Of a stretch of 64,000 nt of DNA, positions 29,208-38,211 are shown one piece after another; within the stretch, counting starts at the first letter, position 1; every line of letters begins with the position of its first letter. The DNA is from UTCFX2 sp963788145. GTDB lineage: Bacteria > Chloroflexota > Anaerolineae > Anaerolineales > UBA4823. The stretch spans positions 1 through 64,000 of the forward strand of contig CAWBFQ010000002.1 of NCBI GenBank assembly GCA_963788145.1. Reading direction: 5' to 3'. The notes beneath the pieces were generated by a model. The model was not told the origin of the DNA and ran no database searches. It saw nothing but the letters and a program-made list of their open reading frames with translations. The position numbers and the translations under genes were made by a program.

Positions 29208-31388
29208 GTGTTGGCAGAAAATAAAGCCAAATTTGAAACCCTGATCCAAGACCACGCAGGCGGTCTCTATGTGGTCGCCCAAGCCGTGTTAGATGATTCA
29301 CTACTGGCGCATCAGGTTCTGGTGGATACACTGGCAGATGCCTGGATTCGCCTGGAACAGAGGCATGAAACACCCCCTGCCGATTGGTTTTTTAGCCAGG
29401 CCTGGAAACACAGCCGAGCCTTAGCCCGCCAGTCAGCCCCCACCCACCACGATCCCCCATCCGAAAATGATATCGATCGCAAGATGGCGGTCCTGACCGC
29501 TTCATTCGATCCACAACAGCGCCTGTTATGCGCCTTGCATTACACTCTGGGTTGGTCGGATGAGCGAGCAGCTCGTCTGCTAAGAGTTCGTCCAGGTGCA
29601 ATCCGTCAGCAACTGAACCTCTTCGAAGAAAAATTTGTCTCCGTTCTATCCGACCCAACCAGCGCCGAGCAGCTCGCTCTGACTGACGCCAGTCCTATCT
29701 CCGCGGCAGCACTCTCATTCCAGCATCGTTATGCCACCCCTGAATGGGTTACGGAGGGTTGGGCCGGGCTGATCGATCAGGTTCGCGTGCGAGCCGGTCA
29801 ACGCCAGCGAGAGAAAATCACTGGCTCCATACTAGATAGAATCCCACTGCAATCCACCTCTGCGCTCAAATGGGTTCTTCTAGGCAGCGCAGGGATGCTG
29901 ATCCTTGCGGCTTGCCTGGTCTCCGGAATATTCCTGGCGCTGTCTGCCCAAAAAACGGAATCTGTCCCCGCCATCAAACAACAACCCAGACGGTTGACCT
30001 GGCTTTCCAGTCCCCAGTCGATCCGGGATCGACTGATTGAAAGCTCCAGCCTATGGAATACACTCTGGATCGATGTGCAAACCACAGATTATGGTCCGGT
30101 TGGATACATCGGGGCGCCACGCCTTTATCGGGTCCAGGCCTGGATTCGTCAGCCAGACCAGAGCATCCAGCTTTTTGGGCTTCTTTCTGCAGAACCCAGC
30201 TCTGCATATCTGGTCTCAGAAGGGCGCATCACTTATTTTAATCCTACCCTGAAGCGCTCATCCAGCCAGCCAGTTGAGTCTACCTTCCTCCAACCTCTGC
30301 TTGATAATAAACGATTGGATGAAATGGTCTTCCCAGGGTCTTCACCCTGGACACTGCGTGCGGGCCTGTTCCGGGTGGAGGATACCGATCGGATCCTGGA
30401 GATGGATGCCCTGGTCGTCAATTGGTACAACGCCTTCGGCCAGCGTGAAGCTCGCTTGTGGCTAGACCCGCAAACCGGTTTGATCCTGCGGGCTCAGGAA
30501 TTCTGTGGAGATCAATTCGAGCTATTATTGAGCGACACCATCGTTACAGACCTTGCCTTCGACCAGAGTTTTCCGCCTGCCCACCTGGCAGATGCCGTTC
30601 AAGCAGTGGGGTCATCCTCGCCGCTGATCGAATCACAGACCGCCCGAATGATCGAACCCACACCCACTCCAGCCATTCAGCCAGGGAAACGTCCATCCTT
30701 GCCCGTCGATCCTGCTCCAGGCGCATTCAACCCAGCCTCGAGCCAGCTAGTATTTCGATTCCCAAACAATCTCGCTGCAACCAACATCCAAACCGGCACT
30801 GCCGAAGTGGATATTCAACTCATAGCAGATGGATACAAACTCGCCGACACCCGCTTTGGGTTGCCCTGGATGTTACGATGTGATCGTTCCCCGGATGGAA
30901 ACCGGCTGGCTTTCAATACCGGATCCGATTTCACCTCCGTCCCGGATGATAGCCTGCGCTGGTTAGATTTGCGCGAACCGACCAAAATTTACCAGCCCAT
31001 CCGCGATCTGCACGCGGATGCCTTCGCCTTTTCTCCCGACAGTCAACAGATTGCAGTCTTTGCCAGGGGCAGCCAAGCCGACCAAACTGGGCTGTACTTA
31101 ATTAATCTGGCGATCGCCGAGAATCGGCTGGTGTTGGCTCTCACGCAAGCAGATCATCTGCTTTGGAGTCCGGACGGAGAACAACTGGCGCTGGTGGGAA
31201 AACTCTCCGACACAGAAACCGCTCATGTCATCCTGGTTCATCTTAGCACCGGGCAGATAGCCTTCCAGGCGCCATTGCCAGCACCAGGAGCACCAATACC
31301 AACAGACTGGCCGATCTCGGCCTGGGGTTTGCCTTTTCCACCCACAGAGCCTGGGTTAGAAACATGCGCCATTCTAGATAGTAAATGA
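29208..31388 (+). CDS. Paralogue: sigma-factor-like domain, TM, RseB/LolA-like domain and PD40 propeller
   Basis: 726 residues from GTG 29208 (AGGA lies a few bases upstream; TTG 29211 is equally possible), starting 10 bases after the previous stop. A sigma region 2-like helical domain (LIQDHAGGLYVVAQAVLDDSLLAHQVLVDTLADAWIRL) and a region 4-like segment (DPQQRLLCALHYTLGWSDERAARLLRVRPGAIRQQL) precede one TM (WVLLGSAGMLILAACLVSGIFL). The extracytoplasmic part has an RseB/LolA-like region (TLWIDVQTTDYGPVGYIGAPRLYRVQAW ... LWLDPQTGLILRAQEF) and PD40 repeats (CDRSPDGNRLAFN, FAFSPDSQQIAVFA, LLWSPDGEQLALV). The LysM-like module of the first paralogue is absent. It is most likely a tandem duplicate in one operon, with the same inferred envelope-sensing role. 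Confidence 0.75.
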   Translation: MLAENKAKFETLIQDHAGGLYVVAQAVLDDSLLAHQVLVDTLADAWIRLEQRHETPPADWFFSQAWKHSRALARQSAPTHHDPPSENDIDRKMAVLTASFDPQQRLLCALHYTLGWSDERAARLLRVRPGAIRQQLNLFEEKFVSVLSDPTSAEQLALTDASPISAAALSFQHRYATPEWVTEGWAGLIDQVRVRAGQRQREKITGSILDRIPLQSTSALKWVLLGSAGMLILAACLVSGIFLALSAQKTESVPAIKQQPRRLTWLSSPQSIRDRLIESSSLWNTLWIDVQTTDYGPVGYIGAPRLYRVQAWIRQPDQSIQLFGLLSAEPSSAYLVSEGRITYFNPTLKRSSSQPVESTFLQPLLDNKRLDEMVFPGSSPWTLRAGLFRVEDTDRILEMDALVVNWYNAFGQREARLWLDPQTGLILRAQEFCGDQFELLLSDTIVTDLAFDQSFPPAHLADAVQAVGSSSPLIESQTARMIEPTPTPAIQPGKRPSLPVDPAPGAFNPASSQLVFRFPNNLAATNIQTGTAEVDIQLIADGYKLADTRFGLPWMLRCDRSPDGNRLAFNTGSDFTSVPDDSLRWLDLREPTKIYQPIRDLHADAFAFSPDSQQIAVFARGSQADQTGLYLINLAIAENRLVLALTQADHLLWSPDGEQLALVGKLSDTETAHVILVHLSTGQIAFQAPLPAPGAPIPTDWPISAWGLPFPPTEPGLETCAILDSK

Positions 31389-31550
31389 TAGCTTTCAATT
31401 TAGAATGATGGTCCGATTTCTCAGAGATAAATGGTAAAATTTCCACGTCCGTTGAAAAGCCCACCGGGGGAAATGCGTATTTGTTTCGCCGGTGATTTCT
31501 TTTCTTGCCGACCTGCGGGCGGTACATAATTATCAATGCGAGGCAATATC

Positions 31551-32510
31551 ATGGAAAAAGAAGAATACCTGCAATTGTATTACCAGATGGTGCTGATTCG
31601 GCGCGTCGAAGAAGCATCCGCGCAGTTATACCAGGAGGGCAAGATTGGAGGCTTCCTGCATTTATATATCGGGCAAGAAGCAGTCAGCACCGGTCTGATC
31701 TCAGCCCGTTTGCCAAAAGATCGGGTCATCACTGCTTATCGCGACCATGGAGTGGCAATTAATTGCGGCATCCCTGCCAACATTGTTATTGCGGAATTAC
31801 TCGGCAAAGCAACTGGCTGCTCAAAAGGCAAGGGCGGTTCGATGCACATGGCAGACGTAGATCGGAACTTCTGGGGCGGGCACGCCATCGTCGGATCACA
31901 CCTGCCCATTGCAGCCGGCCTGGCTTTGGGCGACCAATACCAGGAGCACGACGCAGTCACCATTTGTATGTTCGGGGATGGCGCAACCAACATTGGCTAT
32001 TTTCACGAAGCCCTCAACCTTTCAAAAGTCTGGAATTTGCCGGTCTTATGGGTATGCGAAAACAACCGCTATGGCATGGGAACCTCAGTCGAGCGCGCCT
32101 CGGCCGTCTCGGAAATCCGCCAGAAAGCGGAAGGATATTGCATCCCCAGTGATTGTGTGGACGGAATGGATGTGCTGCTGGTAAGGGCTGCAAGCGAAAA
32201 AGCGATCGTTCATATTCGTTCGGGTCAGGGACCATATTTCCTTGAAATTGAGACCTATCGTTTTCGCGGCCACTCCATGGGAGACCCGGAGCGGTATCGC
32301 AAGCAAGACGAAGTGAAGGTGTGGCAAGAAAACGACCCGATCGGCATTTTCCGAAAAGCGATCCTGGAGCAAAAACTGGCAAGCGATGCCGAGTTGGATC
32401 AACAAGATCTGAATGTCGAACAGGAAGTTCAACAAGCCATTCAATTTGCAGAAAACAGCCCGGAACCAGCTGCTGAAATGCTCTTCGAAGATATCTATGT
32501 CGAGAATTGA
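31551..32510 (+). CDS. pdhA: Pyruvate (or 2-oxoacid) dehydrogenase E1 component alpha subunit
   Basis: 319 residues from ATG 31551 (GAGG about 9 bases upstream). The thiamine-diphosphate motif GDGATNIGYFHEALNLSKVWNLPVLWVCENN (GDG...NN) lies near residues 141-171, and the E1alpha phosphorylation-loop-type segment RFRGHSMGDPERYR near the C-terminus. With the beta subunit it decarboxylates pyruvate (or acetoin/branched-chain 2-oxoacids) and passes the acyl group to the E2 lipoyl domain. It is first of three genes encoding E1alpha, E1beta and E2; no E3 is in the window. Confidence 0.93.
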   Translation: MEKEEYLQLYYQMVLIRRVEEASAQLYQEGKIGGFLHLYIGQEAVSTGLISARLPKDRVITAYRDHGVAINCGIPANIVIAELLGKATGCSKGKGGSMHMADVDRNFWGGHAIVGSHLPIAAGLALGDQYQEHDAVTICMFGDGATNIGYFHEALNLSKVWNLPVLWVCENNRYGMGTSVERASAVSEIRQKAEGYCIPSDCVDGMDVLLVRAASEKAIVHIRSGQGPYFLEIETYRFRGHSMGDPERYRKQDEVKVWQENDPIGIFRKAILEQKLASDAELDQQDLNVEQEVQQAIQFAENSPEPAAEMLFEDIYVEN

Positions 32511-32582
32511 TCATCATTCCAGCATGCCAGTAATCTTTTTCCCGTACTGGCTGAGAAAAGAAATCATCATGAGGATTAAATT

Positions 32583-33554
32583 ATGGCACGAATAACCATG
32601 CGCGAAGCAATTTCACAGGCCCTCTGGGAAGAGATGGAACGAGATCCCAGTGTTTTTATTTTGGGCGAGGAAGTTGGCGTTTGGGGCGGCACATATGCCG
32701 TCACCAAAGGTTTTTATGACCATTTTGGGGGAAAAAGGGTCCGCGATACACCCATCGCCGAAGCGGCAATTATCGGAGCAGCAATCGGAGCAGCCCTGAC
32801 CGGGCTGAGACCGGTAGCGGAGTTAATGACGATTAATTTTGCCTTCTCAGCAATGGATCACATAGTCAATCAAGCAGCCAAGTTACATTATATGTTTGGC
32901 GGTCAGTTTGTACTGCCTTTAGTGATCCGGGCTGTCGGCGGTGGCGGGCGTCAACTTGGCGCCACACACTCCCAAACTCCGGATGCAATCTTTGCCCATT
33001 TCCCTGGGTTAAAAGTTGTCGCTCCTGGCACTCCCGAGGACGCCAAAGGCTTGATGAAATCCGCTATCCGCTCAGCCGATCCGATCTTGTTCATCGAGCA
33101 TGCCACCCTCTACCAGACTCGCGGCGAAGTACCCGATGGCGATTACACCACGCCGATCGGCAGATCTAAGCTCCACCGTCCTGGCAAGGATGTCACCATT
33201 GTCACATACAGCAAGATGCTGGAAGTTTCCACCAAAGCCGCCGATGAGCTTGCCAGGCAGGGGATTGAGGCAGAAATCATCGATCTGCGCAGCTTGCGTC
33301 CGCTGGATATGGACCCCGTCCTGGAGTCCTTCCGCAAGACCAACCGGGCTGTAATTGTCGAGGAAGGCTGGCAGTCCTTTGGCGTGGGTTCGGAAGTTGC
33401 TTCCCGCATCTATGAGCAGGCATTCGATTATGTCGATGCGCCTATCAAACGCATCGCGCAGAAAGAGGTCCCTCTGCCATACAATCGGGATTTAGAACAA
33501 CTGGCCTTGCCGCAGATGAGCGACATCATCCAGGCCGTGCAGGAGGTGCTCTAA
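32583..33554 (+). CDS. pdhB: Pyruvate dehydrogenase E1 component beta subunit
   Basis: 323 residues. The transketolase central domain shows VFILGEEVGVWGGTYAVTKGFYDHFGGKRVRDTPIAE, FAFSAMDHIVNQAAKLHYMFGG and the C-terminal domain DLRSLRPLDMDPVLESFRKTNRAVIVEEGW, all standard for E1beta. It forms the alpha2beta2 E1 heterotetramer with the preceding gene. Its TAA overlaps the next start (TAATGG), so E1beta and E2 are coupled. Confidence 0.95.
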   Translation: MARITMREAISQALWEEMERDPSVFILGEEVGVWGGTYAVTKGFYDHFGGKRVRDTPIAEAAIIGAAIGAALTGLRPVAELMTINFAFSAMDHIVNQAAKLHYMFGGQFVLPLVIRAVGGGGRQLGATHSQTPDAIFAHFPGLKVVAPGTPEDAKGLMKSAIRSADPILFIEHATLYQTRGEVPDGDYTTPIGRSKLHRPGKDVTIVTYSKMLEVSTKAADELARQGIEAEIIDLRSLRPLDMDPVLESFRKTNRAVIVEEGWQSFGVGSEVASRIYEQAFDYVDAPIKRIAQKEVPLPYNRDLEQLALPQMSDIIQAVQEVL

Positions 33555-34877
33555 TGGCCGAGACTGTAATCATGCCCAAGCTAGGCTTTGACATGGCTGA
33601 GGGCACCCTGGTTCGTTGGGTGATTCAGGAAGGCGAGCCGGTATCAAAAGGCGCTGTTCTAGCAGAGATTGAAACGGACAAAGCTACAGTAGAAGTCGAA
33701 TTCGAACTTCGCAGGCATCGTTGCCCGCCATCTGGTCAAATCCGGGGATATCGTTCCGATCAATACTGCCATCGCAATCATCGCCGCCCCTGGAGAAAAA
33801 ATCGAAGAACCGCCCGCTGACGCTCAATCGCAACCAGCAGTCGAAAAACCGGTCGTAAATCCCACGGGATCTATCACTCAAACCACCGACAAACCTCCGC
33901 TCTCAAGCCCATCCCAGACACCCCCAGACAACGCAAAACCTCTCGGAGCGTTGAGCGCATCTCCCCTCGCCCGGCGAATGGCTGCTGAGATGGGTATCAA
34001 TCTGAGCACATTGGAGGGATCAGGTCCAGGCGGACGGATCGTCAAGAAGGATATCAAAGCCTTTTTATCTGCGCCCGCCGCGCCAGCCTCCACACCTGCG
34101 CCTGAAATACCGGTCCTCGGAACAACCGAGGCTCCCCCTAAACCAGCCGGGAAAAGTATTCCCCTACCGCCTCTGCCTTCGGATGCCACGCCAGCAGATG
34201 AAACAGTCCCGCTCAACCGACTGCGATCGGCGATTGGTCGGCGGATGAGCGAATCCAAACAGCAGGTTCCTCATTTTTATGTCACTCACGAATATAACCT
34301 GGACGCTCTGATGGGCTTACGCAAACAAATCAATCAAATGCTGGCTGATGATGAAAAGATTTCTGTCAATGATTTTATCATCAAAGCGGTTGCGGTTACG
34401 CTGCGCCAATTCCCGAATCTGAACGCCGCACTGAATGGTAATCAAGTCGTCCGGCGCGGGATGATCCATATCGGTGTGGCTGTCGCAGTCGATGGCGGCT
34501 TATTAACTGTGGTCTGCCGAGATGCAGACCGCAAGCTACTGCGCCAAATCGCCGGCGACGTGCGCGGGATGGCTATGCGCGCCCGCGCTGGCAAAGTCCG
34601 TCCAGATGAAATCGAAGGTTCTACCTTCTCCATCAGCAATCTTGGCATGTATGATGTCGAGAATTTCGCTGCAATCATCAATCCACCCGAAGCGGCCATC
34701 CTGGCGGTTGGATCGGCGCGTAAGGTTCCAGTCGTCAACGACGGCCAGGTGACCGTCGGTTGGCGCATGAAAGCCACCATATCCGTGGACCATCGAGTTA
34801 GCGATGGGGCTGAAGCAGCTCGTTTTATGCAAGCGATAGCGCCCTATCTCGAAGATCCGTTACGCCTGATGCTCTAA
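33554..34877 (+). CDS. pdhC: Dihydrolipoamide acyltransferase E2 (frameshifted)
   Basis: The lipoyl domain occupies residues 1-80 with the lipoylated Lys in EIETDKATVEVE. Just after it, an extra T at 33701-33702 throws the annotated frame off. Removing it restores the normal continuation (SNFAGIVARHLVKSGDIV) into a Pro/Ala-rich linker. The peripheral subunit-binding domain follows (LSASPLARRMAAEMGINLSTLEGSGPGGRIVKKDI). The acyltransferase domain ends with the HxxxDG motif in SVDHRVSDGAEAARFM. The intact product would be ~440 residues, normal for a single-lipoyl E2. Because the rest of the complex is intact, I treat the break as a sequence error. Confidence 0.9.
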
Positions 34878-34888
34878 TAGAGATACCT

Positions 34889-35476
34889 ATGCCATCCGCT
34901 GATCATGATCTGGGTTTTCTAGAAGCTGGTTTAGACCTATTTGAAAGCTATCTGCTTTCGAAAGAAATTTACTATCCGATAGGCATTCAGGCTGCTCCAG
35001 GCGAATCGCCCTATCCACAGCTTACTTTGGGTTGGCTGTTATTTTTTTACCAGCGCGCCCAGGCCACCTGCCAGACCACCTCCCAGAAAACAACCCTGAC
35101 CCGCATCCATCAACAGATCGAAACGATCTCAATGAAGTGGCGCGCCGCCTGGATGAACAAAGCCAAAGCCGAATTCCGCGCTCGCTTGAACCTCTGGCAC
35201 GACTTCCTGACGGAATACAGGCAGCATCCAGCCAACAATTACGACCGCTATTCCTACGAAGTCAGCCGGCGGGTCTTGCTGCAACTGCTAGGTGAGAACG
35301 TTGATCAACTCCCAACTTCCGATCAGCAAGCCCTGAACGGTCTTGACCTGATTTTACGCAGCCATTTCAGATCAGGTGATTTTATCTGGGACGCGATCCT
35401 TATTCCTAACTTTCCTGCCACAGATTATTGGTTTCTTTACGGAGATCTAAAACCAAGCAAAGGGACAAACGAATAA
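34889..35476 (+). CDS. Conserved hypothetical protein after the PDH operon
   Basis: 195 residues, mostly helical with many aromatic residues and Arg/Gln (LTLGWLLFFYQRAQATCQ, WHDFLTEYRQHPANNYDRYSYEVSRRVLLQLL). No signal peptide, no clear TM and no motif I recognise. It starts 11 bases after E2 and ends 8 bases before the MFS gene, so it is probably cotranscribed with both. Confidence 0.6.
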   Translation: MPSADHDLGFLEAGLDLFESYLLSKEIYYPIGIQAAPGESPYPQLTLGWLLFFYQRAQATCQTTSQKTTLTRIHQQIETISMKWRAAWMNKAKAEFRARLNLWHDFLTEYRQHPANNYDRYSYEVSRRVLLQLLGENVDQLPTSDQQALNGLDLILRSHFRSGDFIWDAILIPNFPATDYWFLYGDLKPSKGTNE

Positions 35477-35484
35477 AATCCTAG

Positions 35485-36756
35485 ATGGCTCAGTTCTTCC
35501 GAAAGATCCGTTGGTCGGCGGCGCCTGCTGACGTCCCAACCGTCCAGAGAGATAATTTCATTTACGTCCAAATAGATGCAATTGGGATTGGGCTGGCAAA
35601 CGCTGCCAGCCCATTCTTGCCGGTTTTCCTGACCCGCCTGGGTGCCAGCAATATTGAAGTCGGCTTATTGACTGCCATGCCCGCCGCCACTGGTCTTGTT
35701 CTGGCCATCATCGTTGGAAATTTTCTCCAAAAGCGCCGCAACATCGTCCCCTGGTTCAGCGGAGCCCGCCTGCTGGTGGTCTCTGCGTATGCAGCAACCG
35801 GCTTGGCCCCATTTTTAGTCCCTCAAGAAGCGCTGGTCCGGACAATCCTATTAATCTGGGCTGTAGCGACCATCCCCCAGACGGCTGTCGCGGTGGGTTT
35901 TTCGGTCGTGATGAACGCTGTCGCCGGTCCGGGGCACCGGTATGAGTTGATGAGCCGACGCTGGTCGGTGTTGGGGTTTACAACTGCCGTCACGGTTGCT
36001 CTCGCCGGTCAGGCGCTGGATAGGATCGGGTTTCCACTCAACTATCAGGTCGTTTTCGTCTGCCTTTCGGTCGGCGGCTTGATCAGCTATATCTTTTCCA
36101 GCCGCTTAAAGATTCCCAACTCGCCTCAACATATCACACCTCCCGGTCGATCGCTCAGCCAGCGCAGCCGGGATTATTTTCGCTTGATCCAGGACCATCC
36201 AGATTTCATCAACTTCTCGATCAAGCGCTTTGTCTTTTTAACCGGTCAGACCTTAGCTATCCCTCTTTTCCCGCTCTATTTCGTGCGCGAAGTCAATGCA
36301 AATGATGCCGCGATTGGTTTTATCAACACAGCTCAAACCGCTGTCCTGTTGATTGGTTATTATGTATGGACTCGTCAAACCCGGCTGCACGGCTCACGCT
36401 TTGTTTTGCTCACCACCACCCTTGGATTGAGCCTCTATCCAGCCCTGGTTTCTCTAACCCACCAGGTCAATGTAATCATCATTCTAGCTGGTCTGGCAGG
36501 TATTGTTCAGGCGGGCATTGATCTGGTCTTCTTCGACGAGCTGATGAAGACAGTCCCGGTTGAATACAGCGCGACTTTTGTTTCTCTGGCTCAAAGTATG
36601 CAGTACACTTCATCCGTTTTTTCACCCATCCTTGGCACTTTCCTGGCCACCCAGATTGGAATAAGCGGCGCGCTGCTGGTCAGCGCCGGAATCCGTCTGA
36701 TAGGCTTTCTTTTGTTTGCGTTTTGGAATCCAGAAAAAGCGGTGGATCTTGTGTAG
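35485..36756 (+). CDS. Major facilitator superfamily transporter
   Basis: 423 residues with about twelve membrane helices and a central cytoplasmic loop (SSRLKIPNSPQHITPPGRSLSQRSRDYFRLIQDHPDF). The first helix pair (ANAASPFLPVFLTRLGASNIEVGLLTAMPAATG) and a GNFLQKRRNIVPW loop resemble MFS motif A regions. The substrate cannot be told from sequence. It is linked by short gaps to the hypothetical gene and the PDH genes. Confidence 0.82.
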   Translation: MAQFFRKIRWSAAPADVPTVQRDNFIYVQIDAIGIGLANAASPFLPVFLTRLGASNIEVGLLTAMPAATGLVLAIIVGNFLQKRRNIVPWFSGARLLVVSAYAATGLAPFLVPQEALVRTILLIWAVATIPQTAVAVGFSVVMNAVAGPGHRYELMSRRWSVLGFTTAVTVALAGQALDRIGFPLNYQVVFVCLSVGGLISYIFSSRLKIPNSPQHITPPGRSLSQRSRDYFRLIQDHPDFINFSIKRFVFLTGQTLAIPLFPLYFVREVNANDAAIGFINTAQTAVLLIGYYVWTRQTRLHGSRFVLLTTTLGLSLYPALVSLTHQVNVIIILAGLAGIVQAGIDLVFFDELMKTVPVEYSATFVSLAQSMQYTSSVFSPILGTFLATQIGISGALLVSAGIRLIGFLLFAFWNPEKAVDLV

Positions 36757-36801
36757 ATGTAAATGTTTCGTTAGAAAACTATACGATACATGTACGTTAT
36801 A

Positions 36802-36830
36802 TTGACGTTGAACCTCCAATATGCTATCAT
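36802..36830 (+). promoter_or_regulatory. Sigma-70-type promoter (TTGACG-17-TATCAT) for the site-2 protease gene
   Basis: TTGACG at 36802-36807 and TATCAT at 36825-36830, 17-base spacer. It lies about 90 bases before ATG 36924. Confidence 0.5.
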
Positions 36831-36923
36831 CATCATAGTCCAAAGAAAGTAAAATCTTCTTGGTCAGTAGACAATTCTTATCGGATGATGTTGTTTGGAA
36901 AGTGGAAGAATTTGGAGGTTACA

Positions 36924-38042
36924 ATGAATGCGAACATTAAGCTCGGCAAAATTATGGGCATCCCGATCGGGCTGAACGCGAGTTGGTTCTTGATTTTTGT
37001 TTTAATCACCTGGAGTCTTGGGACCGGGTACTTTCCCCAGGAATATCCTCGCATGTCTGGGACTTTATATCTGATGTTGGCGTTGATCACCAGCATCCTT
37101 TTTTTTGGTTCCGTTCTTTTTCACGAGCTTGGCCACGCTTATCTGGCATTGCGCAACAAAATCCCGGTGAAGGGGATCACGTTGTTCATATTCGGAGGCG
37201 TCGCGCAGATCGGACGTGAGCCATCCACGCCAGGAGCGGAGTTCCGGATTGCAGTCGCCGGTCCGCTGGCTAGTTTATTCCTGTCTGGATTATTCGGTAG
37301 CCTGTATTTACTCGATCAACAAATACCGTACCTGGCGGCCCCAAGTCTATATTTGATGCGGATCAACTTTATCCTAGCTCTCTTCAATATGATCCCCGGT
37401 TTCCCCCTGGATGGCGGGCGCGTGCTGAGGGCTTTGATCTGGAAAGTGAATGGTAATTTCCAGCGCTCCACCCAAATCGCTTCGGCCAGCGGACAAGTGG
37501 TTGCCTTTGCCTTTATTGGAATGGGCATCTTCACTGTATTCAATGGCCAATTGATGGATGGACTGTGGTTGGCATTTATAGGCTGGTTCTTACAAAACGC
37601 AGCGTCCTCAGCGGTTTCCCAGGTGAACATGCAAGCTAGACTACGCGGCTCGAAAGTGGCTCAAGCGATGAGCCGGGATTGTGTTGAAATCCCCACCCTG
37701 ATCTCGCTACATCAACTCATTCAAGAAAGAGTACTTTCCAATGGCCAACATTGTTTCTTCGTTATCGATTTCAACGGTAACCCGCGCGGTCTTCTCACCT
37801 TGCAGGATATTACCCGTATCCCTAAGATTCGCTGGCGCTTTACAACCGCCGAAGAGGTCATGACCCCACTCCATAAACTGGCATCCGTCGAGCCTGATAC
37901 CGAATTATTGGCGGCTTTGCTTAAAATGGATGAGGAAAACCTGCCCCAGATGCCGGTTATGGATCAGTTTGGTCTGGTGGGATTGCTCTCGCGCGAAAAC
38001 ATCCTGCGCTATCTTAAGCTGCGCGGCGAGCTGGGTATATAA
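36924..38042 (+). CDS. Site-2 protease family zinc metalloprotease with CBS domains
   Basis: 372 residues from ATG 36924, supported by GGAGG at 36914-36918; longer in-frame starts lie upstream of the promoter. The S2P zinc site is VLFHELGHAYLAL (HExxH) and the third ligand motif NMIPGFPLDGGRVLRAL (NxxPxxPLDGG). Six membrane segments precede two CBS domains in the C-terminal ~130 residues (AQAMSRDCVEIPTLISLHQLI, AEEVMTPLHKLASVEPDTEL). This is the group III (SpoIVFB/Rip3-like) topology. CBS domains usually bind adenosine nucleotides and may tie intramembrane cleavage to energy state. Its substrate is unknown; the tethered sigma-like proteins 5 kb upstream are tempting candidates, by inference only. 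Confidence 0.88.
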   Translation: MNANIKLGKIMGIPIGLNASWFLIFVLITWSLGTGYFPQEYPRMSGTLYLMLALITSILFFGSVLFHELGHAYLALRNKIPVKGITLFIFGGVAQIGREPSTPGAEFRIAVAGPLASLFLSGLFGSLYLLDQQIPYLAAPSLYLMRINFILALFNMIPGFPLDGGRVLRALIWKVNGNFQRSTQIASASGQVVAFAFIGMGIFTVFNGQLMDGLWLAFIGWFLQNAASSAVSQVNMQARLRGSKVAQAMSRDCVEIPTLISLHQLIQERVLSNGQHCFFVIDFNGNPRGLLTLQDITRIPKIRWRFTTAEEVMTPLHKLASVEPDTELLAALLKMDEENLPQMPVMDQFGLVGLLSRENILRYLKLRGELGI

Positions 38043-38211
38043 TAAAAATATATCAGAGTGATTGTTTACCGACAAAGAATATCCTGTTTCAATTTCGGAT
38101 TGAGACAATCCTCTTGAGTGTAGTAAAATTTCCCCAGCCAACCATGGCGGATTGATATTATCTGCTGACGCTTTGATCGGAGGCCTAAAAACCAGACATG
38201 GATACAATCCG

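Noticed and set aside
31462..31494. Leader hairpin before pdhA (CACCGG/CCGGTG)
   Set aside because: It has a 21-base loop and only a weak U-rich tail; too little to call a riboswitch or terminator.
33554..33951. Programmed +1 frameshifting in E2
   Set aside because: There is no slippery site with a slow codon or downstream structure, and many unrelated genes here show the same single-base defect.
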